A stretch of DNA of 64,000 nucleotides from an uncultured Desulfomonile sp. (GTDB lineage Bacteria > Desulfobacterota > Desulfomonilia > Desulfomonilales > Desulfomonilaceae): the NCBI GenBank assembly GCA_903952205.1, contig CAJBEZ010000036.1:170685-234684 (forward strand), in the 5' to 3' direction. The notes below the pieces were generated by a model, which was given only the letters and a program-made list of their open reading frames with translations, ran no database searches and was not told the origin of the DNA. Below, piece by piece: positions 25,352 to 34,534 of this stretch (position 1 is its first letter; each line of letters opens with the position of its first letter). Position numbers and translations under genes: made by a program.

Positions 25352-26476
25352 CTAGTCCCCCACCGGTTCATCAACGCTTAACATGGCCTCTGCGAACTGC
25401 CGGGCGTTGAAATCTCGGAGATCGTCCATTTTTTCACCAATCCCTACAAATCTAATAGGTATTTTGAGTTCCTTGGAGATACCGACTATTACACCACCCT
25501 TTGATGTCCCATCCAATTTCGTCATTGCTATCCCTGTAACAGGAATAGCCTCATTAAATGTCCTTGCCTGTAAAATCGCGTTTTGCCCCATGGATGAATC
25601 TATCACCAGCAATGTTTCATGGGGGGCGCTTGGTATTCTTTTTCCAAGTGTTCTACGAACTTTCTTAAGCTCCTCCATCAGTGGGATCCTAGTATGAAGG
25701 CGCCCAGCGGTGTCTACCAAGACTAGTTCAAAGTCATCTTTGATCGCGCGATCCATCGCCTCAAACACTATGGAAGAAGGATCAGCCTGTGGTTTGCCTT
25801 TTACAACGTCACATCCGATTCTATCCCCCCAGATTTGTAACTGCTCTACCGCTGCGGCACGAAACGTGTCTCCGGCGACAAGCATTACCTTTCGATTGGC
25901 CGCTTTGTGTCTAGCCGCTATTTTTGCAATCGTGGTAGTCTTACCGGATCCATTCACACCAATTACCATTACCACAAACGGTTCCGTTCCATATCCTACT
26001 CTCAAGGGAGATTCTACATGTTCGAGGGATTGTCTCACCATGTCCCTAATGTGTTTAATCACTTTGGCCGGGTCGTCTATTTCTCTTCTTTTTACCCTTT
26101 CGGTGACTTGCTCCAGCAACTCGTACGAAGTTTGAACCCCTATGTCGGCCCTTAGTAAGACTTCTTCAAGTCTGCTAAGCGCCTGTTCATCGAGTTCCTT
26201 CTTACCAGCAAAGATGCCGTCCAAACTTTTGAGAAATCCTTTTCTTGTCTTTGTCAATCCAGTTTTTAGACGCAATAAATTTTTAGCTTCATCCTGATCC
26301 TCCAGCTTTGACTCGACTATTTTCTGATCAGATTCAGTTTCTTCAGGAGGTTTTGTCTCATCCTCCTGTAAATATTCTTCTTCATTAAGAACATCTTTTT
26401 CCTGGGTTTTGTCTCCCTGTCGATTCCGTTTAAATAATCTTCCCAGAAATCCAGTTCTCTTTTTTTCGTCAGACAT
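25352..26476 (-). CDS. ftsY: signal recognition particle receptor FtsY
   Basis: The 374-residue protein has a charged, acidic N-terminal A domain (residues 1-70), the helical N domain (about 75-160) and the GTPase G domain. Motifs are GVNGSGKTTTIAKIA (G1), VAGDTFRAAAVEQL, LVDTAGRL (G3), MTKLDGTSKGG (G4) and FVGIGEKMDDL (G5). It docks ribosome-SRP complexes at the membrane. One oddity is DSSMGQNA where most FtsY proteins have DATTGQNA. The first gene upstream on the strand is tldD (12-base gap). Confidence 0.97.
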   Translation of the reverse strand: MSDEKKRTGFLGRLFKRNRQGDKTQEKDVLNEEEYLQEDETKPPEETESDQKIVESKLEDQDEAKNLLRLKTGLTKTRKGFLKSLDGIFAGKKELDEQALSRLEEVLLRADIGVQTSYELLEQVTERVKRREIDDPAKVIKHIRDMVRQSLEHVESPLRVGYGTEPFVVMVIGVNGSGKTTTIAKIAARHKAANRKVMLVAGDTFRAAAVEQLQIWGDRIGCDVVKGKPQADPSSIVFEAMDRAIKDDFELVLVDTAGRLHTRIPLMEELKKVRRTLGKRIPSAPHETLLVIDSSMGQNAILQARTFNEAIPVTGIAMTKLDGTSKGGVIVGISKELKIPIRFVGIGEKMDDLRDFNARQFAEAMLSVDEPVGD

Positions 26477-26488
26477 ATCTTTCTCTTT

Positions 26489-27907
26489 CTATGATGATTG
26501 GGCAGTCCCACCGACGGTTAACCATGTGTCGGGCTGGTCCGGTGTCCCGATCCTCAGAGTAGGCTGGGCATCAGAAACCGGCGCGCCTTGACCATCTTTA
26601 CCGCATGTGCCTATCGAAAATCCTAAATCATCGCCAACCATGTCGATATTCATGAGCGCTTTTTGTCCATTACCCACAAGAGTCGCTCCTCTAACAGGTT
26701 CAGACCGGCGTCCGTTTTCAATCAAGTAACCTTCCGCCACTTCAAAAACGAAGTCGCCATTGACTGTATTCACTTCTCCTCCGCCCATTTTCCTAACCAA
26801 TAGACCTTTGGGTGTTGACTTGAGGATTGCGTCGGCGCTCAGAGATGATGGAGCTATATAGGTGTTTGACATCCTAGGGATTGGCCTATGACGATATGAC
26901 TCCCTTCGCCCATTACCAGTCAGTGTGGCCCCCTGTTTCAATGCGCTGAGCCTATCATACATGAATCCTTTCAAATAGCCATTTTCGATCAGTATATTCC
27001 TACTCGACTCCACACCTTCATCGTCAAATGGATAAGAGCCTCGCCTGTTGGGCATTGTGGGATCATCAATCACGGTCACGGCTTCATTGGCTATCTTTCT
27101 GCCCATTGATTCCGCGTACACGCTCATTTTTTCGCCCACTAGGTCAGCTTCCAAACCATGGCCTACCGCCTCGTGTATCATGGTTCCTCCGGCTTCACTC
27201 TCAAGCACAACCGGCATCCGCCCTGATGGAGCCTCCCGTGCTCCAAGCATCATCATTGCCCTTTCGGTCGACACCCTGGCTATTCGCTCGGCCATACCTC
27301 CGTCAAATATCTCCATCCCAACTTGTCCACCAACGGATTCATACCCCGTTTGTAGAACTTCTCCGCGGCGACCGGTCACATGAACAAAAAAAACGACTCC
27401 TCTTCTCTCAAAATCTATAATGGTTCCTTCGGAATTTACCTGGAACACTCGTCGGTTCTCATCCATGAACACAGATCGCGCCTGAATCACTGCCGGGCCG
27501 TAAGATCTAGCGATGTCGTCAGCGTGTTTCAAAAGGCCAATTTTTTGGGTCGCGTCAACTCGGGCAGGATCCTGATGGATTTCTGAGATCGAGGGCCGGT
27601 CCTTTAACGAAAAGACTATGTCTTTATTGGACGAATATATTCCAGCGGCTTCTTTAATAGATGTCGCCAGGGCATTTACGGTCTTCATGTCGGTTTGTGT
27701 CGAATATCCGTAATATGTCCGTTTGTTCTTGATGATCCTTATACCCAGGCCGTAATCAATTCCTTTCTTTATCCGATCTATCTTTCCATTGTCGAATACT
27801 ATTGTCGTCCCTGTTCTTTCTTCAATGAAGATGTCTACAAAATCGGTTTCTTTGTTTCCTGAGAGTTTATTAACCAGTCTTTTTAAGTCATCCACGTCTG
27901 GATTCAT
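26489..27907 (-). CDS. tldD: TldD metalloprotease subunit
   Basis: The 472-residue protein is the catalytic TldD subunit, with the zinc-binding motif HEAVGH at about residues 245-250 inside GGTMIHEAVGHGLEAD. The C-terminal half shows GMFYDR-like strands and VRGATLVGNGQKALMNIDMVG. TldD acts with TldE (PmbA) to trim unfolded peptides; in some bacteria it matures microcins or CcdA. tldE is not in the window. It leads the minus-strand run tldD-ftsY-yjbQ-rnhA with gaps below 20 bases. Confidence 0.95.
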   Translation of the reverse strand: MNPDVDDLKRLVNKLSGNKETDFVDIFIEERTGTTIVFDNGKIDRIKKGIDYGLGIRIIKNKRTYYGYSTQTDMKTVNALATSIKEAAGIYSSNKDIVFSLKDRPSISEIHQDPARVDATQKIGLLKHADDIARSYGPAVIQARSVFMDENRRVFQVNSEGTIIDFERRGVVFFVHVTGRRGEVLQTGYESVGGQVGMEIFDGGMAERIARVSTERAMMMLGAREAPSGRMPVVLESEAGGTMIHEAVGHGLEADLVGEKMSVYAESMGRKIANEAVTVIDDPTMPNRRGSYPFDDEGVESSRNILIENGYLKGFMYDRLSALKQGATLTGNGRRESYRHRPIPRMSNTYIAPSSLSADAILKSTPKGLLVRKMGGGEVNTVNGDFVFEVAEGYLIENGRRSEPVRGATLVGNGQKALMNIDMVGDDLGFSIGTCGKDGQGAPVSDAQPTLRIGTPDQPDTWLTVGGTAQSS

Positions 27908-28099
27908 AGCTGTTAAGCCTTTCCGAACTCTGCGTGATTAGAGTCATACTTGTATGGTGTAGCATGTAAAAACCCTTTTGCCTGGTAACACTTCGGCCAT
28001 ATCAAAATGCGGAGGCAAGAAACTGGAGGAATGTTAGCATTAGATAAAAAGAAAATTCAACTCAACCAAATAAACATAAAGCGTTTTATAGATATTACA

Positions 28100-28128
28100 T
28101 TGAACATATCAATATTATTTGATATACT
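28100..28128 (+). promoter_or_regulatory. strong sigma-70 promoter
   Basis: TTGAAC (28100-28105), a 17-base spacer and TATACT (28123-28128) give 5/6 matches in each box. Transcription would start near 28135, just before the GGAGG of the small gene at 28155. It probably serves the small gene, the amidase, archease and rtcB. Confidence 0.7.
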
Positions 28129-28154
28129 TTGACCACAACTTCGCGGAGGCTAAA

Positions 28155-28346
28155 ATGTTCAAGAAGTGGCCAAAACCTAATTTTTTGATATCGGCGAAAA
28201 CTCACAGCGAGATTTCTCAGAATTGCGTTCGCCTTCAGGAACTCGATAGCGGGATCATGGAACTGAGACACATGCGGCGCAACGTTGAACATAATGAAGC
28301 GGACAAGGCTGACAGGCAGTTCATATCTTGTTTTGCCAGTCATTAA
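28155..28346 (+). CDS. small 63-residue protein, possibly a truncated DUF47/PhoU-like N-terminus
   Basis: An ideal GGAGG (28145-28149), 5 bases before the ATG, and a strong promoter just upstream support this as a translated gene; an in-frame upstream start at 28119 would lie inside the promoter. The peptide is charged and helical, with no signal peptide. Its pattern (MFKK, then helix, then RRNVEHNEADKADRQF) resembles the first two helices of DUF47 proteins, where an IE-x-EAD-type helix is typical. A DUF47 protein is about 210 residues, so this would be a quarter-length remnant or an independent small helical protein. The amidase TTG start follows 9 bases after the stop. Confidence 0.55.
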   Translation: MFKKWPKPNFLISAKTHSEISQNCVRLQELDSGIMELRHMRRNVEHNEADKADRQFISCFASH

Positions 28347-28355
28347 TATCAACTT

Positions 28356-29900
28356 TTGTTTGAATATCATTGCGACATGCCAAGCCGGAACGCAAGCTTC
28401 AATCTGGGCGCTGTTCAAATCCTGAAGTCTTTCAAGACAGGGCTGGAGTCGTTCTGGCGTCCCAAATCCGCTCTCGTCAGCATTATTTTGCTGTCTTTGT
28501 TATTTCCATGTTTTGTAACAGCCTCACAACAGAAGATCCATCCCAAGTCCTTTCATCAAACCATAGACGAACTCCAGCGACTTATCAACAGGGCTGATTG
28601 CTCTGTAAAAGAATTGAACCAAGTCGCTCATGAATTTCTCGATTTACAGAAGAGAGAAAAGGGAGCCAATAGGGCATCCAGCTATTTTTTTGCAGGGAAG
28701 ACCTATTTGAATCTCTATAAACTTTCCAGAGATTCGCGTCACCTGGATAAATGTATTACATGTTTAAATAGTTATAAGAAAACTTTTCAAAATTCCAGAT
28801 ACTACAAAGAGGCTCTTTTTGACCTTAAAGAAGCCCACCTGTTGAAAAGGAAAAACAAAGAATCCATAGATTCTGTAATTCCGGTGAACAAGGCCAAAAA
28901 GAGAGTTGAAAAAGTGGAACCCGCCAGTACCGTCGAACTATCCTCCAAGTCAGCCCCCGATAATTTGCTTGAGGATGCTGAATCATCCGCGCAACATCGA
29001 GAAACCGACCAGTCGTCATCTGATCGTGAGATTAAGACTCCTGATCGAGTTCCGATGAATCGGGTAGGAAATCCGTTTTTTCGTCCAGACGAGTTTGAAT
29101 TCACCGACCCTCAGCCAGGAGAGTCTAAAATCAAAAGCGCCTCTATTATCCCACCCAGCGTAACTGACGCAAAGTTGGGGCCAAGTGTTCCCGCCCTTGC
29201 TAAGCCCAGAAATCGACATGTAGTGGTTATAGATCCGGGACATGGGGGAAAAGATCCCGGGGCGGTTTCTCACGATCGCAAAGTTACTGAAAAAGATGTT
29301 GCGCTTGAGTTGTCCAAACTGATTAAAAAGAATCTGGAAAAGCTTTCTCCAGACATCAAGGTTTTCCTGACCAGAAATGACGATACTTTTATTAGTCTTA
29401 AAGAGAGGGCCAAGATTGCGAATTCCCATGAAGCCGATATCTTTATTTCTGTTCATTGCAACGGTTCAGATTTCAAATCCGCCAGTGGCCCGGAAATTTT
29501 TTATCTCAGCAAGTCCAGTTCAAAGGGGGCGATGAGGGCCGCTGCAAGAGAGAATGGGGTTTCTCTGAGCAAAATGACTGACCTGGAAGCCACATTGATC
29601 GACCTGTTGACAACTTCAAAAAATAGTGAGTCGATCAAGCTTGCCCATGTTGTTCACAGTTCCCTAATCGCCACTGACGCAAACACTGGCCTGACCTTTC
29701 GGGATAGGGGCGTGAAACAAGCGCCTTTTTACGTCCTCATAGGCGCCACCATGCCTGCGATTCTTGTCGAATGTGGATTTGTAAACAATCTGGCGCAGCA
29801 ATCTGTGGATTCCAGGGAAAATTTTATCAAATCGGCAGCCCTCAAGTTAGCCTCAGGAACCCTGGAATATCTTTCAAAACTTCCCGACAGCATCAATTAG
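28356..29900 (+). CDS. N-acetylmuramoyl-L-alanine amidase (AmiC/Amidase_3)
   Basis: The 514-residue frame starts with TTG; an ATG at 28377 is an alternative. A signal peptide (residues about 37-56, LLSLLFPCFVTA) sends it to the periplasm. A helical repeat-like region follows, then a low-complexity linker to about residue 285. The zinc amidase domain (about 287-510) has VVVIDPGHGGKDPGA (first His), TEKDVALELSKLI (Glu), ISVHCNGS (second His) and AILVECGFVNN (catalytic Glu). It cleaves the bond between MurNAc and the stem peptide during cell separation. The archease gene follows after 18 bases. Confidence 0.94.
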   Translation: MFEYHCDMPSRNASFNLGAVQILKSFKTGLESFWRPKSALVSIILLSLLFPCFVTASQQKIHPKSFHQTIDELQRLINRADCSVKELNQVAHEFLDLQKREKGANRASSYFFAGKTYLNLYKLSRDSRHLDKCITCLNSYKKTFQNSRYYKEALFDLKEAHLLKRKNKESIDSVIPVNKAKKRVEKVEPASTVELSSKSAPDNLLEDAESSAQHRETDQSSSDREIKTPDRVPMNRVGNPFFRPDEFEFTDPQPGESKIKSASIIPPSVTDAKLGPSVPALAKPRNRHVVVIDPGHGGKDPGAVSHDRKVTEKDVALELSKLIKKNLEKLSPDIKVFLTRNDDTFISLKERAKIANSHEADIFISVHCNGSDFKSASGPEIFYLSKSSSKGAMRAAARENGVSLSKMTDLEATLIDLLTTSKNSESIKLAHVVHSSLIATDANTGLTFRDRGVKQAPFYVLIGATMPAILVECGFVNNLAQQSVDSRENFIKSAALKLASGTLEYLSKLPDSIN

Positions 29901-29918
29901 AAGATCGATTCCGCCACT

Positions 29919-30356
29919 TTGATGAATCAACAGACCCTTCCTTGGAAACTTTTGGAGCATCCGGCTGACATTAGAATCGAGGTCCACGGAAAAAATGTGG
30001 AACAGATTTTTCTGAATTCGGCTTCTGCTATGACAAGCATTATTACGGGGACTGATGAGCATCTTGAAAAGTTGTCCGTCAAGATTTTTTTTCTGCAATC
30101 AGATTCCCTGCAGGATCTCCTCGTGGATTGGCTTAGAGAACTTCTCTTTTTGTTTACCGTGGAGCGATTTGTTTTTTGTGACGCTTTTCTGAAAATTGAC
30201 GAAACAACTGCCATTGAAGCAAGAGTGCGGGGATACTTCATGGAGTTCCCTGATCAATTTAGGGATGGCGTAGAAATTAAGGGGATCACATATCATGGAC
30301 TGTTACTTGAAAAAACCTGTGACGGCTTTGTGGCCCAGGTCATCTTTGATGTCTGA
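29919..30356 (+). CDS. archease (RtcB cofactor)
   Basis: The 145-residue protein matches archease across its length: LEHPADIRIEVHGKNVEQIF at the start, with the metal-binding Asp, then DLLVDWLRELLFLFTVE and a C-terminal IKGITYHGLLLE. Archease promotes guanylylation and multiple turnover of the RNA ligase RtcB. The rtcB gene begins 30 bases downstream, the classic pairing, so the assignment is firm. Two ATG codons start the frame (MMNQQ); either may be used. Confidence 0.93.
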   Translation: MMNQQTLPWKLLEHPADIRIEVHGKNVEQIFLNSASAMTSIITGTDEHLEKLSVKIFFLQSDSLQDLLVDWLRELLFLFTVERFVFCDAFLKIDETTAIEARVRGYFMEFPDQFRDGVEIKGITYHGLLLEKTCDGFVAQVIFDV

Positions 30357-30386
30357 TCCTTTGCAGTCGGCGTTCCATGTTCCCGG

Positions 30387-31850
30387 ATGAGGTTGAAAAT
30401 GCCCGGAGAGAGAAAATTCAAACTCAGGCGTCTTGACGAGACACGTTGGGAAATCCCAATGGTTGGAGGAATGCGTGTTCCTGGACTTATTTTTTCAGAT
30501 TCCAGCCTTTTGCCTGATATTGAAAAGGACAACAGTTGTGAGCAGGTTTACAACGTGGCTCACATGCCAGGCATTGTATCAAATTCAATCGCTTTGCCCG
30601 ACATTCACTGGGGATATGGTTTCCCTATAGGAGGGGTGGCGGCGTTTGATCTTGACCAAGGTGTAGTGTCCCCCGGAGGCGTAGGTTACGACATTAACTG
30701 CGGAGTGCGCCTGGCTACGACTGGTCTGGCCAGAGAAGATGTCATTCCTAGAATTAAGGATCTGGTTGATTCGCTGTATTCTGCAATCCCGAGTGGTTTG
30801 GGATCCACCGGGAAAATTAGGCTGAACAGAAAAGCCCTGTCTGAAGTTGTTTTATCAGGGGCCGGATGGGCCATAAAGCAGGGAATGGGCGATGGATCGG
30901 ATCTCGAGCATATTGAAGACCATGGCCGGGTAACTGGAGCCGAATCCAAGTCGATAAGCGACCGTGCTTTTGAACGAGGGAAAGATCAACTTGGGACATT
31001 AGGGTCTGGCAACCATTTTGTTGAAATCGGTTTCATAGATGAGATCTTTGAATCGGAAGTAGCGGAATCCTGGGGATTGTTCCCTGGACAGGTAACTCTC
31101 ATGATTCACAGTGGATCAAGAGGGTTCGGCTATCAAGTCTGTGATGAATTCCTGGCCCGTATGATCAAGAACATGGCTAAAGAAAAGATAGAACTGCCGG
31201 ATAGGCAATTGGCCTGTACCCGAATTAATAGCCCTCAGGGCAAAGAATATCTGTCGGCTATGGCTGGAGCGGCCAATTTCGCTTTCGCGAACCGGCAAAT
31301 TCTTATGAATTTGGCAAAAGAGGTATGGGAAAGATCCATGGGTCTATCTCCGAGAGAATTGAGGCTTCATCTATTGTATGACGTTTCACACAACATAGCC
31401 AAAATCGAGGATCACATTGTTAACGGCAAACAAGTTAAACTGTGTGTGCACCGGAAAGGAGCGACAAGGGCTCTACCTCCATTTCATCCCTTGTTGCCTC
31501 AGCGTTACCTCAAGTCCGGCCAACCCGTTTTAATCCCCGGAGACATGGGGCGCTGTTCCTTCATATTGGTGGGGGCGGAGGGGGCTATGAGCCAGACTTT
31601 TGGATCGGCGTGTCATGGCGCTGGAAGAGTTCTGTCAAGAAATGAGGCCCTGAAAAGGACGAAGGGACGATTCATTGAACAGGAACTCCAGGACCACAAC
31701 ATATATGCTCGATCCGCCGGGCGAAAAACCATGCGAGAAGAATTTCCAGAGGCGTATAAAGATGTTAGTTCGGTCGTGGAGGTAGTTCACAAAGCCGGTC
31801 TGGCCAGAAAGGTGGCTTGTATCAAACCCATGGGCGTCATAAAAGGGTAA
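30387..31850 (+). CDS. rtcB: RNA-splicing ligase RtcB
   Basis: The 487-residue enzyme joins 2',3'-cyclic phosphate (3'-P) and 5'-OH RNA ends using GTP and Mn. Seen are SNSIALPDIHWGYGFPIGG, GGVGYDINCGVRL (metal-binding Asp and Cys), TLGSGNHFVEIG (metal His), HSGSRGFGYQV, and SACHGAGRVLSR, whose His is the GMP-carrying residue. Length is normal. With archease upstream it forms an RNA repair or tRNA ligation unit. No RtcA or RtcR regulator lies here, although rpoN is encoded elsewhere in the window. A short frame in this region on the other strand is a shadow. Confidence 0.97.
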   Translation: MRLKMPGERKFKLRRLDETRWEIPMVGGMRVPGLIFSDSSLLPDIEKDNSCEQVYNVAHMPGIVSNSIALPDIHWGYGFPIGGVAAFDLDQGVVSPGGVGYDINCGVRLATTGLAREDVIPRIKDLVDSLYSAIPSGLGSTGKIRLNRKALSEVVLSGAGWAIKQGMGDGSDLEHIEDHGRVTGAESKSISDRAFERGKDQLGTLGSGNHFVEIGFIDEIFESEVAESWGLFPGQVTLMIHSGSRGFGYQVCDEFLARMIKNMAKEKIELPDRQLACTRINSPQGKEYLSAMAGAANFAFANRQILMNLAKEVWERSMGLSPRELRLHLLYDVSHNIAKIEDHIVNGKQVKLCVHRKGATRALPPFHPLLPQRYLKSGQPVLIPGDMGRCSFILVGAEGAMSQTFGSACHGAGRVLSRNEALKRTKGRFIEQELQDHNIYARSAGRKTMREEFPEAYKDVSSVVEVVHKAGLARKVACIKPMGVIKG

Positions 31851-31871
31851 TTTTGATTGACTGGACGACAT

Positions 31872-33152
31872 TTACAAATGGTTCTCCGGGCTTTTTTCGC
31901 TCGATAATCGTTGAAAAACGGGGCTGTCTGGAACGAAGCAATAGAGTATCGAGGCTATTGCCAGCAATACGCATCCTACTATCCACATGAACTTGAAATC
32001 CGCTGAACCGGTAAATTGTGAAACTTCCCCTCCAGCGATCATCCCCAGAAACTGAGTTATCAAAGCAGCCCCCAGAATAGTGAAAAGATTTACGGCAGTC
32101 ATGGCCTGAGCGCTTATTGAAGGAGGAACCAGTTCTTTAATGTGCGCGTATGAGATTTGCCCTGGCGCTGTGAGCATGCCTATCCCGAAAAAAGTGGAAA
32201 AAATAATAGATGTACTAGGATTATCCGGCCAGAGAATCACAGATCCTGTCAATATTGCAGCCCCAGTCATTGTGAATAGTATTACTTTCTTCCGGGATCG
32301 AACGACCTTGTCACTTAAATACCCAAAAAATGGTAATCCCACCATGTAGCCAAGCCCCAAGAACAGCAGAGCGTTGGCTGCGGCCATATCTGTAAACCCG
32401 AGACCGTAAACAAGGAAAGGAGTAGCCCACAGCCCCTGAATCGCTACAAAATATCCGTACCTGACGAAATTCCCGAAGCTTATGACCCAGTATGGGAACA
32501 TTCGCACCAATTGTCTAACACCATCCATAAGATTTGGTCGTCTTGAAGTCTTCCTGGCGTGGCCTGGAGGATAATTTCTCATCACAAAAACAAACGAGGT
32601 TATGATTATGCTATCGATAATGGCAAACACCATGAAACAGGCCCGCCAGCCAATGGCCTCGTTCATCCACGCCAATGGCGTTGCGGCAAAAAGGTTTCCG
32701 ACGACTCCTATGGCTACAACGGTGCTGCTGAGTGAAGCAAATCGGTCCGGCGGAAACCAGACGGCCAATAGCGCCAGGACTACCATGAGATTTCCACCCA
32801 TTCCAATCCCCAGTAGCAATCGTCCCAGGACCAGGTGTTCGTAAGAAGAGCCTGCAGCAAATACTATCGCTCCCATCACAGCCGCAAACCCCAGGAAAAT
32901 CGTAGTAACTCTAGGCCCCAGCCTGTCTATCGCCAATCCCAGAGGAAGCTGGCAGATGGCAAAACCGTAGAAGAAAGCCGCAGAGAGGTCGCCCAGTTGG
33001 GATGTGTCGAGTTTCAGCTCATCAATTAGAGAAGGCGCTATCACAGCGATTGATACTCGATAAAACATTGATATGATGAAATTTATCGCGCCGACTGCAA
33101 ATATAACCCATCGTCTGAGGCTTCCCACGGCAGGGTCGGCAAATGTGGACAC
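31872..33152 (-). CDS. major facilitator superfamily transporter
   Basis: The 426-residue protein has twelve predicted membrane helices, with the MFS loop motif GLAIDRLGPRVTT between helices 2 and 3 and a related GYLSDKVVRSRKK between helices 8 and 9. MFYRVSIAVIAPSLIDEL and GLGYMVGLPFFG resemble organic-acid and anion symporters of the ACS/FucP type. Start is GTG with AAAGGAG 7 bases upstream. It is divergent from the beta-barrel gene at 33533, and one copy of a 10-bp palindrome lies 34 bases before its start. Substrate unknown. Confidence 0.9.
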   Translation of the reverse strand: MSTFADPAVGSLRRWVIFAVGAINFIISMFYRVSIAVIAPSLIDELKLDTSQLGDLSAAFFYGFAICQLPLGLAIDRLGPRVTTIFLGFAAVMGAIVFAAGSSYEHLVLGRLLLGIGMGGNLMVVLALLAVWFPPDRFASLSSTVVAIGVVGNLFAATPLAWMNEAIGWRACFMVFAIIDSIIITSFVFVMRNYPPGHARKTSRRPNLMDGVRQLVRMFPYWVISFGNFVRYGYFVAIQGLWATPFLVYGLGFTDMAAANALLFLGLGYMVGLPFFGYLSDKVVRSRKKVILFTMTGAAILTGSVILWPDNPSTSIIFSTFFGIGMLTAPGQISYAHIKELVPPSISAQAMTAVNLFTILGAALITQFLGMIAGGEVSQFTGSADFKFMWIVGCVLLAIASILYCFVPDSPVFQRLSSEKSPENHL

Positions 33153-33185
33153 TATGCGGCTCCTTTAAATCAGTTGAAGGAGGGT

Positions 33186-33195
33186 TTCGCGCGAA
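33186..33195. promoter_or_regulatory. palindrome TTCGCGCGAA, copy 1
   Basis: This perfect 10-bp palindrome lies 34 bases upstream of the MFS start codon and occurs again at 33383-33392. The sequence is CG-rich in an AT-leaning intergenic region, so a repeated operator for a dimeric regulator is plausible. Confidence 0.4.
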
Positions 33196-33316
33196 CGAAT
33201 ACGTTCTGTCAAATTATTTGGCGGCAGGGGAAACGATTTTTTCTCAAAATGTTTGCGATACTATTTAAGTGAAATAGAACTTTTTTCTCTTTTTATCACT
33301 TGAATTGTCTCGACCT

Positions 33317-33346
33317 TTGACGATTGTTTGGCGCCTATGCTAAAAT
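33317..33346 (+). promoter_or_regulatory. candidate promoter P1 of the beta-barrel gene
   Basis: TTGACG (33317-33322), an 18-base spacer and TAAAAT (33341-33346), each 5/6 to consensus. It would give a leader of about 180 bases. A second TTGACA at 33407-33412 with TATACG 15 bases later is a closer alternative. Confidence 0.5.
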
Positions 33347-33382
33347 TCAAATGTCATTGTGAATGGCTCAACCGGTTGAAGC

Positions 33383-33392
33383 TTCGCGCGAA
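33383..33392. promoter_or_regulatory. palindrome TTCGCGCGAA, copy 2
   Basis: Second copy of the palindrome at 33186. It lies between candidate promoter P1 and a TTGACA box 15 bases downstream, a position suited to controlling the beta-barrel gene. Confidence 0.4.
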
Positions 33393-33532
33393 AGCCCAAA
33401 AACTTCTTGACAAAATGTGCCTTTTATTATACGCATTGTATATTCCGTAAAATTTGTCTTAAAAGTTGTTTTAACTTTTTTAGTCTGGCGAGAGGAGTGT
33501 TCTTTCGCTTTTAGGATTAGGAGGATATGGCT

Positions 33533-34504
33533 ATGAGACGTGGATTAATCCTGTTCGTCGGTATCCTGGCGTTGGCATTGGCTCCGACGTTTGTTGGCGC
33601 GCAGTATTCCGGGGCTTTTGGATTGTCAGGATTGCCGAGCATGCCGTCGATGTTTGGCGGTTCCGGTAAATGTGGCGACGCTGCCTCACCGGCAATAGCG
33701 CCTGCTTTTTATGTTGGTTGGGGCATTCCTCAAGACCGCAATACCAGCATATCGCTGACAGCTCAGAATCTTGGCGCAAACAATGTTAGATCTGTCGACA
33801 TCAAACTTCCCACCAACGGTGTGTGGCTGGGCACAGCTCTACCTGTTTCGCTTGGAGACAATTTCTCTTTCGTGGCAACCGGTTGGTACCTTTTTGGTGG
33901 CGACACTAAGGCTGACTCTTGGGACAATTATGGAATACACGTAACTCAAGACGCAAATAACTGGGCCGCAAAACACAACTGGTGGTTTGTTGATGGCGCG
34001 TTGGCTTATGGCTGGACCGGATTTGCCGCTCTCGTCGGTTTGAGGTATGACAACTATACCGCCTCACTTACCAGCCCCAATAACCTTGGGCTGTTTGGCG
34101 GGCAAGAGGAAACCAGCTTTTTGTCGAGCGCTTGGATACCGTTTGTCGGTTTCCAAAGCGCCTATACAGACGCCATCCAGAGTTTGAAAATCAGAATCCT
34201 AGGAATCCCAACAATCGTTGGATACAGCTATGTTGGTTTGACTACTCTTGGGAATAGGTTCGAGTACAACAATCCGAATTATACGGCCGGTCATTTCTTT
34301 GAAGTTTTTGGTGAATACACCAGGAAATTCTTTGGATCATCTCAGGCTGGTGCCTTCCTGCGCTATAACTCCGCCAGGGCTACCAGTTCAGGGACCGGTG
34401 AAATATTGACCACCGCGTTCCAGGATACCTATAATTTTTCTCTTAACAGAAGTTCATGGACGATTGGCGCATTGGCGACTCTTGACTTCACCACCCCGTT
34501 TTGA
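33533..34504 (+). CDS. outer-membrane beta-barrel-like protein
   Basis: The second ATG (33533, MRRGLILFVGIL) is chosen because AGGAGG is 8 bases upstream of it but only 2 from the first ATG at 33527. The 323-residue protein has a clear signal peptide ending FVGA-QYS. The mature part is rich in aromatic, Gly and Ser residues with alternating strands (SFVATGWYLFGG, GFAALVGLRYDNYTA, FFEVFGEYTRKFF). It ends in TLDFTTPF, a C-terminal Phe as needed for BAM-dependent insertion. I do not recognise the family. It has its own promoter region and a strong terminator, typical of an abundant monocistronic envelope protein. Confidence 0.75.
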   Translation: MRRGLILFVGILALALAPTFVGAQYSGAFGLSGLPSMPSMFGGSGKCGDAASPAIAPAFYVGWGIPQDRNTSISLTAQNLGANNVRSVDIKLPTNGVWLGTALPVSLGDNFSFVATGWYLFGGDTKADSWDNYGIHVTQDANNWAAKHNWWFVDGALAYGWTGFAALVGLRYDNYTASLTSPNNLGLFGGQEETSFLSSAWIPFVGFQSAYTDAIQSLKIRILGIPTIVGYSYVGLTTLGNRFEYNNPNYTAGHFFEVFGEYTRKFFGSSQAGAFLRYNSARATSSGTGEILTTAFQDTYNFSLNRSSWTIGALATLDFTTPF

Positions 34505-34534
34505 TCGATCTCTTTCTAAAGTTAGACAACTATC

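Noticed and set aside
28095..28418. 107-residue minus-strand frame opposite the small gene and amidase start
   Set aside because: It covers the strong plus-strand promoter and ribosome site, has no ribosome site of its own and no family features; it is a shadow.
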